Below, in pieces: positions 33,347-40,987 of a stretch of 64,000 bases of DNA (position 1 is the first letter of the stretch; every line of letters starts with the position of its first letter). This stretch comes from JAGNHB01 sp964436005 (GTDB lineage Bacteria; Acidobacteriota; JAAYUB01). The notes beneath the pieces were generated by a model, which was not told where the DNA came from, searched no databases, and saw nothing but the letters and a program-made list of their open reading frames with translations. The stretch lies in the NCBI GenBank assembly GCA_964436005.1, contig CAYTBK010000001.1, forward strand, positions 47,687 to 111,686, given 5' to 3'. The translations under genes were made by a program, and so were the position numbers.

Positions 33347-33589
33347 TCAGGCTTTTTCGGAGGATTTCTCAATCAGGTGGCTGACGGTCTCGCTAGGCTT
33401 GGCACCCTGGCTCTTCCAGTAGTTGATGCGGTCCATATCGAGGGAAAACTCCGTCTTTTCCGGCATGGGGTTATAATGACCGACGATTTCCAGGAAACGA
33501 CCGTCGCGGGCCCTGGACTTTTCGATCACGACGACGCGGTAAAAAGGGCTTTTCTTAGAGCCCTTTCTTGTCAATCGGATAGCTAACAA
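33347..33589 (-). CDS. rpsP: 30S ribosomal protein bS16
   Basis: 80 residues: LAIRLTRKGSKKSPFYRVVV and then ARDGRFLEIVGHYNP, the bS16 signature. The start is a TTG. Of two candidates (33595, 33589) the second has GGAGG six bases upstream and gives the usual M-L-x-I-R-L opening. It is the first gene of the leftward block. Confidence 0.96.
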   Translation of the reverse strand: MLAIRLTRKGSKKSPFYRVVVIEKSRARDGRFLEIVGHYNPMPEKTEFSLDMDRINYWKSQGAKPSETVSHLIEKSSEKA

Positions 33590-33621
33590 GGACAACCTCC
33601 AGTCAAAAATATCGGCCGGTT

Positions 33622-33650
33622 ATCTAACCACAGGATGGGCCCGAAAGCAA
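33622..33650 (-). promoter_or_regulatory. Promoter of the rpsP operon
   Basis: Minus strand TTGCTT (33645-33650), 17 bases, TTAGAT (33622-33627), about 30 bases before the rpsP start. Confidence 0.45.
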
Positions 33651-33693
33651 GCAGTATTTCACGTCGAATTCCCTTTCTCGCTTGAGAAAGAAT

Positions 33694-33723
33694 TTGACAG
33701 TGCAACCGGGACTGTGATATCAA
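33694..33723 (+). promoter_or_regulatory. Promoter of the STAS gene
   Basis: A perfect TTGACA (33694-33699), 18 bases, TATCAA (33718-33723). The ATG is 40 bases further on, behind AAGGAGG. Confidence 0.5.
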
Positions 33724-33762
33724 AAGACCCTGCAAATAATTCTAAGTGCGAAGGAGGAACGC

Positions 33763-34101
33763 ATGCAAATCAGTGAAAAGCAAGTCGGCGCCGTGCTGGT
33801 GCTTCAAATTCACGGGAAAATCCTGATGGGTGAAGGCAATGTCGCCATCAAGAAGAAGATCCAGGAAAAGGTCGCCGCCGGCGTGAAGGACATCGTTCTG
33901 GATCTCGCGGAAGTTCCGTATATCGACAGCTCCGGTCTCGGCGAACTGATCAGCAGCTACACCACCATCCAGAAAGCCGGTGGCAAGCTCAAGCTGGCCA
34001 ACCTGACCAACAAGATCGTCGACCTGCTCTCCATCACCAAGCTCGTCACCGTTTTCGAGTATTTCGGCTCGGTCGAGGAAGCGGTCGCCTCGTTCAAGTA
34101 G
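33763..34101 (+). CDS. STAS-domain anti-sigma-factor antagonist-like protein
   Basis: 112 residues, a lone STAS domain. YIDSSGLGELISSY carries the conserved phosphorylatable serine (56 or 57), as in SpoIIAA/RsbV. In such switches the unphosphorylated form binds an anti-sigma kinase. No partner kinase, phosphatase or sigma factor gene is adjacent, so the partners must be elsewhere. It has its own promoter and terminator. Confidence 0.92.
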   Translation: MQISEKQVGAVLVLQIHGKILMGEGNVAIKKKIQEKVAAGVKDIVLDLAEVPYIDSSGLGELISSYTTIQKAGGKLKLANLTNKIVDLLSITKLVTVFEYFGSVEEAVASFK

Positions 34102-34127
34102 AACGAACGGCTCTTCAACCTGCCTGC

Positions 34128-34160
34128 CAATAGCCCGGCCGCGCCGGGCTATTGTTTTTT
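34128..34160 (+). terminator. Intrinsic terminator of the STAS gene, overlapping a convergent gene's stop
   Basis: CAATAGCCCGGC (34128-34139) and GCCGGGCTATTG (34143-34154) form a 12-bp stem with a 3-base loop, then six T. The last codon and stop of the leftward TPR gene (34149-34154) lie inside this stem. Confidence 0.92.
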
Positions 34161-35108
34161 CAGGCTGAGGTTGGTGTTCACGCGGTTCAAGGAATCCCGC
34201 GACTCCGCGTTGTCTTCCCTGCTCAGGGCCCGCTGGTAGAAGCATCTGGCGGCCTCCAGCCTCTTCAGCCGCTCCGCGACGTGGCCGCGATAGTACCAGT
34301 AGCGATACGAATCCTGAAAATGGGATTCCAGACCCTCCAGCAGCATGTCGGCCGCTTCCCACTTCTTCAGCCCGATTTCCGCCAGGGCCAGGTTGAACCT
34401 GGCTCCGGCGTAGGTCGGATACTGCCGGCCGATCAGGGTGTACAGCTTTTCGGCCTCGTCGTAGCGCTTCTCCTTCAAGGCGGTTGCCGCCTCGTCTTCC
34501 TGCAGCGCGGCCAGGAACCGCCGCGCGACGGTGGCCGTCGCCGAGGCGGCCGCCGCCCGCAGGTAGGGGAGGCCGTCGTCCACCATCCCCATCCGGATCA
34601 GGCTCATGCCCAGGCACTCGTAATCCCGCGGGAGTCCCTTGCCGTCCTGGACCACTTCCTTGAGTTCCCTGGCCGCCAGGCTGAACTTTTCCTGGAGGAA
34701 GAGCAACCAACCGCGCAACCGGTGGCAGGTCAGGACATCTTCCTTTTCCACCAGGCGGGAGGAAACCGCGTCGAGGTCGGCCAGGGCGGCTTCGTACTGG
34801 CCCAGGCGGTACCGGGCCTCGGCGGAGGCCAGGAACAGCACGACGTCCAGGCATTGCAGAGATTTGGCCCGATCCAGCGCCCGCAGCGCCATGGAGAAAT
34901 CCTCCATCCGCAGGAAGCACAACCCGGCCAGCAGGTGCCCCTCCTTCCACCCGGGATCCCGCTGAATGCCGGGTTGGAGTTCGCGAAGCGCTTCCTGGTA
35001 CCGGCCGTCGCGGTACAGCTGCAAGGCCGCCTCGGCATCGGCCAGGCAACAGCCTGCACCCACGGCCGCGGCCAGGCAGAGAACGAGCATCATCCTTTGA
35101 ATGGACAT
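34149..35108 (-). CDS. Exported TPR-repeat protein
   Basis: 319 residues from the ATG at 35108; the frame is open 28 residues further but without a signal. The signal peptide (MMLVLCLAAAVGAGCCLAD) is followed by TPR-like helical pairs across the whole length (YRDGRYQEALRELQPG, then KRYDEAEKLYTLIGRQYP and MLLEGLESHFQDSYRYWYYR). It ends NLSLKKQ. A periplasmic protein-interaction role is likely. It overlaps no gene but starts 14 bases after the pyrF stop, closing the leftward chemosensory unit. Confidence 0.75.
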   Translation of the reverse strand: MSIQRMMLVLCLAAAVGAGCCLADAEAALQLYRDGRYQEALRELQPGIQRDPGWKEGHLLAGLCFLRMEDFSMALRALDRAKSLQCLDVVLFLASAEARYRLGQYEAALADLDAVSSRLVEKEDVLTCHRLRGWLLFLQEKFSLAARELKEVVQDGKGLPRDYECLGMSLIRMGMVDDGLPYLRAAAASATATVARRFLAALQEDEAATALKEKRYDEAEKLYTLIGRQYPTYAGARFNLALAEIGLKKWEAADMLLEGLESHFQDSYRYWYYRGHVAERLKRLEAARCFYQRALSREDNAESRDSLNRVNTNLSLKKQ

Positions 35109-35121
35109 GTTGACACCAGAA

Positions 35122-35874
35122 TCAGGAAAGGCGGAAAGCGGCCAGCATTTCCTCGAGGATGGCCGAAGCGGCCTGAACCGGGTCGGCGGCACCGGTCACC
35201 GGGCGGCCGACCACGATCGCGTCGGCCCCGGAACGGATTGCGTCGGAAGGCGTCGTTATCCGGGCCTGGTCGCCGACGTCGGCCCCGGCGGGCCGGATGC
35301 CGGGCGTCACAAGGAACACTTCGGGATGGCGCCCCTTGATGTCCTTCGCCTCCAGGGGGGAGGCCACGAAGGCGCGGATGCCGGCGCCGCTGGCCTGGTC
35401 CACGAAATGCAGGACCTGCCCCTTGGCCTCCTTCGCGAAGCCAAGGTCCGCCACGTCGCCGTCCGAGAGGCTCGTCAGCACCGTGACGCCCAGGATGCAC
35501 GGAGCGGTCGCCGCGCGCCGCGCGCAGTGCGCGTCGAGTTCCGCCTTGAGGGCGGCCAGGGCCCGGGCGCCGTTCGAGCAGTGGACCGTGAAGTACGTCA
35601 CGCCCATGTCGGCGATCCGCTTGGCCGCCGAGGAAATGGTGTTCGGTATGTCGTGCAGTTTGAGGTCGAGAAACACATCCGCCCCCAGGGCCTGGATCCG
35701 CTTCACGACGGGCGGCCCCTCCTGCACGAAGAGCTGCAGGCCGATCTTGAAGCAGCCCACGCTGTCCCGCGTACGCTCGGCCAGCGACACGGCCTGATCG
35801 GCCGTGTCGAAATCGAGGGCCACCATGAACCGGCGTTTCACGTCATCTCTGGTCTTGGGAAATTCGTGTATCAT
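35122..35874 (-). CDS. pyrF: Orotidine-5'-phosphate decarboxylase
   Basis: 250 residues. FLDLKLHDIPNT carries the catalytic Asp70-Lys72-Asp75 set. VTPGIRPAG and IVVGRPVTGA are the phosphate-binding strands. It makes UMP, the last step of de novo pyrimidine synthesis. It shares ATGA with the end of cheB, an unusual coupling of pyrimidine synthesis to a chemosensory operon, most likely a matter of gene packing. Confidence 0.96.
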   Translation of the reverse strand: MIHEFPKTRDDVKRRFMVALDFDTADQAVSLAERTRDSVGCFKIGLQLFVQEGPPVVKRIQALGADVFLDLKLHDIPNTISSAAKRIADMGVTYFTVHCSNGARALAALKAELDAHCARRAATAPCILGVTVLTSLSDGDVADLGFAKEAKGQVLHFVDQASGAGIRAFVASPLEAKDIKGRHPEVFLVTPGIRPAGADVGDQARITTPSDAIRSGADAIVVGRPVTGAADPVQAASAILEEMLAAFRLS

Positions 35875-36920
35875 TCATTCCTCTTTAACAGTTGTCCGAT
35901 GGCGTCGGCGATGTTCTCCAAGTGAACCACCTGGCCCGCCGCGCCCATTTTCACGGCCTCGCCGGGCATGCCGAAGACCACGCAGGACTCCTTGCTCTGC
36001 GCGATGGTCGGCGCACCGCTCTCCTTCATGTTCAACAGGCCCTCCGCCCCGTCCGCCCCCATCCCGGTGAGCAGGACGCCGATGGCGTTCTTGCCGGCCG
36101 CCTTGGCCACGCTCTTGAACAGGATATCCACGGCCGGACGCTGGTGGTGAACCATGGGGCCGTCCTTGACCGTCACCGAATACTCCGCCCCGCTGCGCTT
36201 CAGCATCATGTGGAAGTTGCCCGGGGCCAGGAGCGCCCGTCCCGGGTAGAGACGATCGTTGTCTTCCGCTTCCTTGACCTCGAAGGGGCACATGGAATTG
36301 AGCCGTTCCGCGAAGGAGGTCGTGAACTTCGGCGGCATGTGCTGGACGATGACGATCCCCGGCGTATTCGCGGGAAGGCGGACCAGCACTTCCTTGATGG
36401 CTTCCGTCCCGCCGGTGGAGGCCCCGATGGCGATGATCTTGTTGGTGGCGGAAAACCTTGACAGGTCCACCGTCTGCGCGGTGGGCCTGGCCGCGGCGGC
36501 GGCCTCGGCGATGGCCCGGCGCCCCTTGATGTCCACCCGGTAAGCCGCCCGGATCTTGTGCGCGAGGTCGTTGCGCAAGTCCCCGACGGAATAGGAGGAC
36601 CCCGGTTTGGCGACGACTTCCACGGCTCCCAGCTCCAGTGCCTTCATGGCCAGGTCGCTGCCTTTTTTCGACAGCGAACTGACGATGATCACCGGGGTCG
36701 GAAAATACCGCATGATTTTCTGGAGGAAGGTCAGGCCGTCCATTCGCGGCATTTCGATGTCGAGCGTGACGACGTCCGGCTTCAGGAGGACGAGCTTGTC
36801 CCTGGCCACGTAAGGGTCCGGGGCGGCCGCCACGATTTCGATATCGGGCTCCTTGGACAGTTCCTTGGTGAGGATCTGCCTGACAATGGCCGAATCGTCC
36901 ACTACCATCACCCGGATCAT
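35871..36920 (-). CDS. cheB: Chemoreceptor glutamate methylesterase/deamidase CheB
   Basis: 349 residues. The receiver domain has the phosphate-acceptor Asp54 (TLDIEMPRMDG) and K105. The esterase domain has Ser168 in IGASTGG, His194 in VQHMPP, and the catalytic Asp in LTGMGADGAEG. All catalytic residues are present. The domains are joined by an Ala-rich linker (about 136-150). It removes methyl groups from receptors to reset the kinase. Confidence 0.96.
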   Translation of the reverse strand: MIRVMVVDDSAIVRQILTKELSKEPDIEIVAAAPDPYVARDKLVLLKPDVVTLDIEMPRMDGLTFLQKIMRYFPTPVIIVSSLSKKGSDLAMKALELGAVEVVAKPGSSYSVGDLRNDLAHKIRAAYRVDIKGRRAIAEAAAAARPTAQTVDLSRFSATNKIIAIGASTGGTEAIKEVLVRLPANTPGIVIVQHMPPKFTTSFAERLNSMCPFEVKEAEDNDRLYPGRALLAPGNFHMMLKRSGAEYSVTVKDGPMVHHQRPAVDILFKSVAKAAGKNAIGVLLTGMGADGAEGLLNMKESGAPTIAQSKESCVVFGMPGEAVKMGAAGQVVHLENIADAIGQLLKRNE

Positions 36921-36927
36921 GGCCGAA

Positions 36928-37410
36928 TCACCTCTCTTCCACGTAGGGGAACCAGTCCGAGTTCCGGATTCGATCCACCTTCATGGCCACGCCTTCGTCC
37001 GTCTGAACGTTGTACACGACTTTCCAGCCGGAAGAGCCGCCGGTGTGGCGCAGGTCCGGCGCCAGCCCCAGGTTCTTGAGAAGATCCATCGCCGCCTCCA
37101 GGTTTTTCCGGCCCATGTTCTCGCTGTTGCGGTCCGCCCCACCGTAGATCCTGGCGATCAGGCGTTCCTTCCTGGCCCCCGATTCCAGGAGCATCTTCAG
37201 CGTTTTCGGCACGGCCACGTTCCCGTACCGGGCGGTCGGCGGGGTGTTTTCCGGAATGGCCGGGTAACGGAAATGGCACATTCCGGCCATTTTCATCTCG
37301 GGGTCCCACATGGACACGACAACGCCCGAACCCATGACGAAGTAAACCAGGGACGGCGCGTGATGCACCACGATATAGCCTGGTTTCAAAAAATACTCGA
37401 ATGCTTCCAT
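36928..37410 (-). CDS. cheD: CheD-like protein lacking the catalytic cysteine
   Basis: 160 residues with the CheD fold: VMGSGVVVSMWD, GMCHF, then LIARIYGGAD and the N-R-K motif ENMGRKNLEAA. The canonical motif is LGSC; here residue 29 is Gly (codon GGC). The partner His46 is kept. Deamidase activity should therefore be lost, unless Cys45 next to the His substitutes. In the same operon a second CheD (39094-39573) keeps Cys29 and His46. This copy may be a binding partner for CheX/CheC-type phosphatases or for receptors without catalysis. Confidence 0.86.
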   Translation of the reverse strand: MEAFEYFLKPGYIVVHHAPSLVYFVMGSGVVVSMWDPEMKMAGMCHFRYPAIPENTPPTARYGNVAVPKTLKMLLESGARKERLIARIYGGADRNSENMGRKNLEAAMDLLKNLGLAPDLRHTGGSSGWKVVYNVQTDEGVAMKVDRIRNSDWFPYVEER

Positions 37411-37413
37411 CCG

Positions 37414-37857
37414 TCATTCCCCGGCTATCCAGGCCTGCAGGCCTGCGCCTTCGAAACGGTTGGACAGGTCGGCCGGCCGGCCGGCCGGCAGGCCCTCGGT
37501 GGTGATGAGCTCCGGCAGTCCCATGACGTAGTCGCCGGTCGTGTCCATCTGGTTGAGAACGTTTCCGACGAACATGTTGACCGCCTCCTGGACCGTGCCC
37601 AGGACCATCTCCTCCTGCTGCTCCGGAACATCCACGCCCAGGAAGTTCGTCGTCATCAGGTTGGCCAGCGCCTGCTCGAAAGAGAAGAAGAAAATGACCG
37701 GGTCCTGGCCCGGCGCCCCCAGCTTGAGTCGGTAGCAGATTTCCGGGCCAGGCTTCTTTTCTTCCAGCCCCTCGTCGTAGTCGGGGAAAAGGAAGAACAT
37801 TTCCGACATGACTTTAGAAATCGCATTCTCCAGAATCGGCATCAGCGTTGAGTTCAT
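37414..37857 (-). CDS. cheX: CheX-like chemotaxis phosphatase
   Basis: 147 residues. VQEAVNMFVGNVL carries Glu91 and Asn94, the E-x2-N pair that dephosphorylates CheY-P in the CheC/CheX/FliY family. Only one such motif is present, as in CheX. A preceding beta-rich half (ICYRLKLGAPGQDPVIFFFS) fits the fold. The start is ATG 37857 after GGGAG, inside the end of cheY (44-base overlap). Confidence 0.78.
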   Translation of the reverse strand: MNSTLMPILENAISKVMSEMFFLFPDYDEGLEEKKPGPEICYRLKLGAPGQDPVIFFFSFEQALANLMTTNFLGVDVPEQQEEMVLGTVQEAVNMFVGNVLNQMDTTGDYVMGLPELITTEGLPAGRPADLSNRFEGAGLQAWIAGE

Positions 37858-38236
37858 TGCTCACTCCCAGACATTGTGCAATAAGATCCCGTATGACTTC
37901 CGGACGAAACGGCTTATGGACGAAGCCCGCCACGCCCGCCTGGCATATCTCGTCGATGCGCGCCTCGCGCCCTTCCGTGCTGACGACGATGATCGGCGTG
38001 GCGCTGAAGATCGGGTGCTCCCTGATTCGCTTGATGAGTTCCAGGCCGTCCATCTCCGGCATGTAGAGGTCGGTCAGGATCAGGTCCACCCAGGAATTCT
38101 CCAGCTTCTCCAAGGCCTCCCGACCGTTCCCCGCTTCGAGCAGGACACCGATCTCCACTCCGGAAAGCTGAAGGGTTTTCTTAATCACTCCCCGCATGGT
38201 CGGGGAATCGTCAACAACCATAAGATTGTATGCCAT
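37814..38236 (-). CDS. cheY: CheY-like response regulator
   Basis: 140 residues, a single receiver domain. Asp9-Asp10, acceptor Asp56 (ILTDLYMPEMDG), Thr/Ser in VVSTEG, and Lys108 (HKPF) are all present. The last 15 residues (acidic, ADADSGECDF) extend beyond the receiver and overlap the start of cheX. It is the likely phosphoryl acceptor from CheA. The output is not flagellar on local evidence. Confidence 0.94.
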   Translation of the reverse strand: MAYNLMVVDDSPTMRGVIKKTLQLSGVEIGVLLEAGNGREALEKLENSWVDLILTDLYMPEMDGLELIKRIREHPIFSATPIIVVSTEGREARIDEICQAGVAGFVHKPFRPEVIRDLIAQCLGVSNELNADADSGECDF

Positions 38237-39097
38237 TCAGCGTATTTTCTCCTCACCAAAATGTTCCTTCTCGATGGCGGCCACTTTGTCGGCCATCCGG
38301 CTCATCATCAGCTGGAAATCGGACGAGCGGATGCCGTAATTGGTGAACACTCCGGCCATGCCATGATAATGCAGGCCGTCAAGTCCCGTGCCCCACCCGG
38401 CGAGGATGGCGGCGATGTCGGCCATGTGCACGATGTGGACCGGGAGCAGCGGCCCTTCCGGCGCCGGAGGGTCGTGGTGGAAGCGCGCAGCCACCTGGAT
38501 GCTCTCGGAAAACTTCCACTTGTCCAGGATGATGCCGCCAACTTCCGGGTGGCTGATGCCGAAGATGTCCTTCTCGATGGCCAGGAAATCGCCGGTCATG
38601 GATTCCAGCTGCATCCGGACGTTGCCCCAATCCGCCCCCACCGCCTGCATGATGACGACCTTCCCGATGTCGTGCAGCAGGCCGGCCGTAAATGCCTCGT
38701 CCTGAGGCACGGCGCCGGCCAGCCGGGCCAGGTCCTCCGAAATCAGCGCGACGGCCAGGGAATGGCGCCATAGTTCGAGCCGGCTGACCTCGTACCCGTC
38801 GGGTTTGACCGGGAAATAGGACTCGACGGCAGCGGTCAGGATGAGCGAGCGCAACTGTTTCAAACCGATGATGACGACCGCCTGCTGCAGGGAGTTGATC
38901 TGCTGCCTCGCCCCGCTGACGGCGGAGTTGCAATACCGCAGCACCGTGGCCGTGATCGTGGGATCGTATTTGAGGATGTCGACGACGGAAGGAACGGCCA
39001 CATCCGGATCCCGCAAGGCGGAGAGGGCCTTCTCGGCCGCCCGGGAAAGCGGGCGCACACGTTCGATGTTCTTCATGATACGGTCGCGATAGCTCAT
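38237..39097 (-). CDS. HDOD-domain signalling protein
   Basis: 286 residues. An HDOD domain spans about 10-210: YCNSAVSGARQQINSLQQAV is its signature and GLLHDIGKVVIMQAV the HD-like core. HDOD domains are degenerate relatives of HD phosphohydrolases and act mainly as signal outputs. Here LLHDIG keeps the HD pair, but other metal ligands are uncertain. Its place between cheD and cheY, with ATGA overlap to cheD, marks it as part of the chemosensory pathway, possibly its output. Confidence 0.9.
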   Translation of the reverse strand: MSYRDRIMKNIERVRPLSRAAEKALSALRDPDVAVPSVVDILKYDPTITATVLRYCNSAVSGARQQINSLQQAVVIIGLKQLRSLILTAAVESYFPVKPDGYEVSRLELWRHSLAVALISEDLARLAGAVPQDEAFTAGLLHDIGKVVIMQAVGADWGNVRMQLESMTGDFLAIEKDIFGISHPEVGGIILDKWKFSESIQVAARFHHDPPAPEGPLLPVHIVHMADIAAILAGWGTGLDGLHYHGMAGVFTNYGIRSSDFQLMMSRMADKVAAIEKEHFGEEKIR

Positions 39098-39573
39098 AAC
39101 ACTTTCACCTTTTGCATCCCGGTGGAGATGTGCAGTTCACCGGAGGTCATGTACAGGCGGATGGTCCGGCTGATGGAGCCCCCCACGTCTTCGGCTGAAA
39201 CCAGGACGTTGTTTTTCCACAGCATTTTCCTGGCCGCGGCCAGGTTCCGCTGCCCGATGTTGAAGAAACCGTTGTTGTCCATGATCTGGGCGCCCCCGGC
39301 AATCTTGACGATCATGCGCTGCTTCACCGCGCCCAGTTTGTAGCACTCCTTGAACAGCTGCGGGATCCCCGTGTCCACATACTTGTAGAGGTTCTTTTCC
39401 GCCGACACGTCGATCGTCGAATCCGGAAGCATGATATGAATCAGCCCTCCCACCTTGACCAACGGGTCGTACCCGGTGATGCCCAGACAAGAACCCAAAG
39501 AGTACGTCACGAGGACATCGTCCTCCCGGTTCGTAATCTTCAAGTCTGCTATGCCGATGATAGTGTCTGCCAA
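39094..39573 (-). CDS. cheD: Chemoreceptor glutamine deamidase CheD
   Basis: 159 residues from a TTG at 39573 with GGAG nine bases upstream. A TTG at 39588 directly after the cheR stop has no ribosome site. Cys29 in YSLGSCLGITGYD and His46 in GGLIHIMLPDS form the catalytic pair, and VKIAGGAQIM and IGQRNLAAARKML complete the family pattern. It deamidates receptor glutamines and can bind CheC/CheX. It is one of two CheD copies in the operon, and the catalytically complete one. Confidence 0.93.
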   Translation of the reverse strand: MADTIIGIADLKITNREDDVLVTYSLGSCLGITGYDPLVKVGGLIHIMLPDSTIDVSAEKNLYKYVDTGIPQLFKECYKLGAVKQRMIVKIAGGAQIMDNNGFFNIGQRNLAAARKMLWKNNVLVSAEDVGGSISRTIRLYMTSGELHISTGMQKVKVL

Positions 39574-39588
39574 ATTACTCTTCTCCAA

Positions 39589-40428
39589 TCAGGAACGGAG
39601 GTAGATGGAAGGGGCGACATACTTGAACGAGTGCTTCACGCCGTTCAAGCTCTCGGAATGGCCGATGAACAGGTATCCGCCCGGCAGCAACGCATCGTAG
39701 TACTTCTGCACCAGCCGCTCCTGGGTCGGGCGGTCGAAATAGATCATCACGTTCCGGCAAAAGATGAAGTTCAGGGGCGTTCGGAACGGGAACGGCTCCA
39801 TCAGGTTGATCCGGCGGAAAAGCAACCGCTCGGTCAAGGCCTTGCCCGCCGTGTACAACGAGAGGCCGCGGTCTTTCCGTTTGCTGAAATACTTGGTTTT
39901 CAGGGCCTGCGAGACGTTCTTCATCTTCTCTTCGACATACTCCCCGGCCATGGCGACCTGCAGCACGCGGGTCGAAATGTCGCTGGCGAGGACTTTGATG
40001 TCGTACAGCGTCTCGATGCCGAAAGACTCCAGCATGGTGATGAGAATGGAGTACGGTTCTTCGCCCGTCGAGCAGCCGGCGCTCCAGGCCCTGACCTTGC
40101 GCAGGGTTCCCCGGCTGATGTCGTTCTTCATTTGGGGCAGCACGGTGCCGGTCAGAAAGTCGAAATGCTTCTCTTCCCGGAAAAAGAAGGTGAGGTTGGT
40201 GGAAACGGCGTCGAGGAGGGCGACAAGTTCGTTCCCGCTGTCGTCGTTGACGACCAATTCGAAATATTCGCTGAAACCGGTCAGGCCCCGTTTCCGGATG
40301 ATTTTGCCGATTCGGGCCTGCAGCAGTTCCTTCTTTCCGTCGTGGAGATTGATCCCGGCGATCTTGTAGACAAGATCGCTGAATTTCTGAAACTCCTTGT
40401 CGGAAATCTTGAAAGGATCATGCTCCAC
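39589..40428 (-). CDS. cheR: Chemoreceptor methyltransferase CheR
   Basis: 279 residues. The N-terminal helical domain (about 10-85) is followed by the methyltransferase core. AWSAGCSTGEEPYSI is the SAM-binding motif, LASDISTRVLQVA motif II, FIFCRNVMIYFD the conserved NVMIYF segment and GYLFIGHSES the end. TNLTFFFRE lies in the linker. It methylates receptor glutamates. Start GTG 40428 after GGAAGGG. Confidence 0.96.
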   Translation of the reverse strand: MEHDPFKISDKEFQKFSDLVYKIAGINLHDGKKELLQARIGKIIRKRGLTGFSEYFELVVNDDSGNELVALLDAVSTNLTFFFREEKHFDFLTGTVLPQMKNDISRGTLRKVRAWSAGCSTGEEPYSILITMLESFGIETLYDIKVLASDISTRVLQVAMAGEYVEEKMKNVSQALKTKYFSKRKDRGLSLYTAGKALTERLLFRRINLMEPFPFRTPLNFIFCRNVMIYFDRPTQERLVQKYYDALLPGGYLFIGHSESLNGVKHSFKYVAPSIYLRS

Positions 40429-40452
40429 GGTTTCCCTTCCCGGCCCGCGTTG

Positions 40453-40962
40453 TCATTCCATGGCGGCTGACAGCTCGTTCAGTCTGACCGCCATGTCCCC
40501 GGTCAGGACACGACCGATGTCAAGCAGGGTCTTGACGCTGCCTTTCAGCTTGGCCATGCCCAGGAAGCAGGACGTGTCCGCCTGAACGCCGAAAGTGGGC
40601 GGAGGCTCGACATCCTTCGAAGAAATCGACAGGACCTCGCTGACGGCATCGACGATGATGCCCATCAGGATCATCCCGCTCTGACCCGGCACCTCCACGA
40701 CGATGATGCAGGTCCGGTCCGTGAACTCCCGTTCCGGAAGCTCGAAACGGGCGCGCAGGTCGACGACAGGGACCACCTTGCCGCGAAGATTGATGACGCC
40801 CTTGACGAAAGCCGGGGAGCGCGGAACCCTGGTGATGTAAATCATGCCGATGATTTCTCTCACCCTGAGCACGTCCACGCCGTATTCTTCCCCGCCGAGG
40901 GCGAAGATCAGGAACTTGTTCTCCGCAAAACCCGCGACAACCTTGCTTCCATCCAATTCCAT
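40453..40962 (-). CDS. cheW: Chemotaxis coupling protein CheW
   Basis: 169 residues, a complete CheW fold. FALGGEEYGVDVLRVREI, SPAFVKGVINLRGKVVPVVDL and MGIIVDAVSEVLSI are the conserved strands. It links receptors to CheA. No receptor gene is present in this window, so the array partner is encoded elsewhere. AGGAGG lies before the ATG. Confidence 0.95.
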   Translation of the reverse strand: MELDGSKVVAGFAENKFLIFALGGEEYGVDVLRVREIIGMIYITRVPRSPAFVKGVINLRGKVVPVVDLRARFELPEREFTDRTCIIVVEVPGQSGMILMGIIVDAVSEVLSISSKDVEPPPTFGVQADTSCFLGMAKLKGSVKTLLDIGRVLTGDMAVRLNELSAAME

Positions 40963-40987
40963 CCGGTTCCTCCTGACAGCGCCTCGT

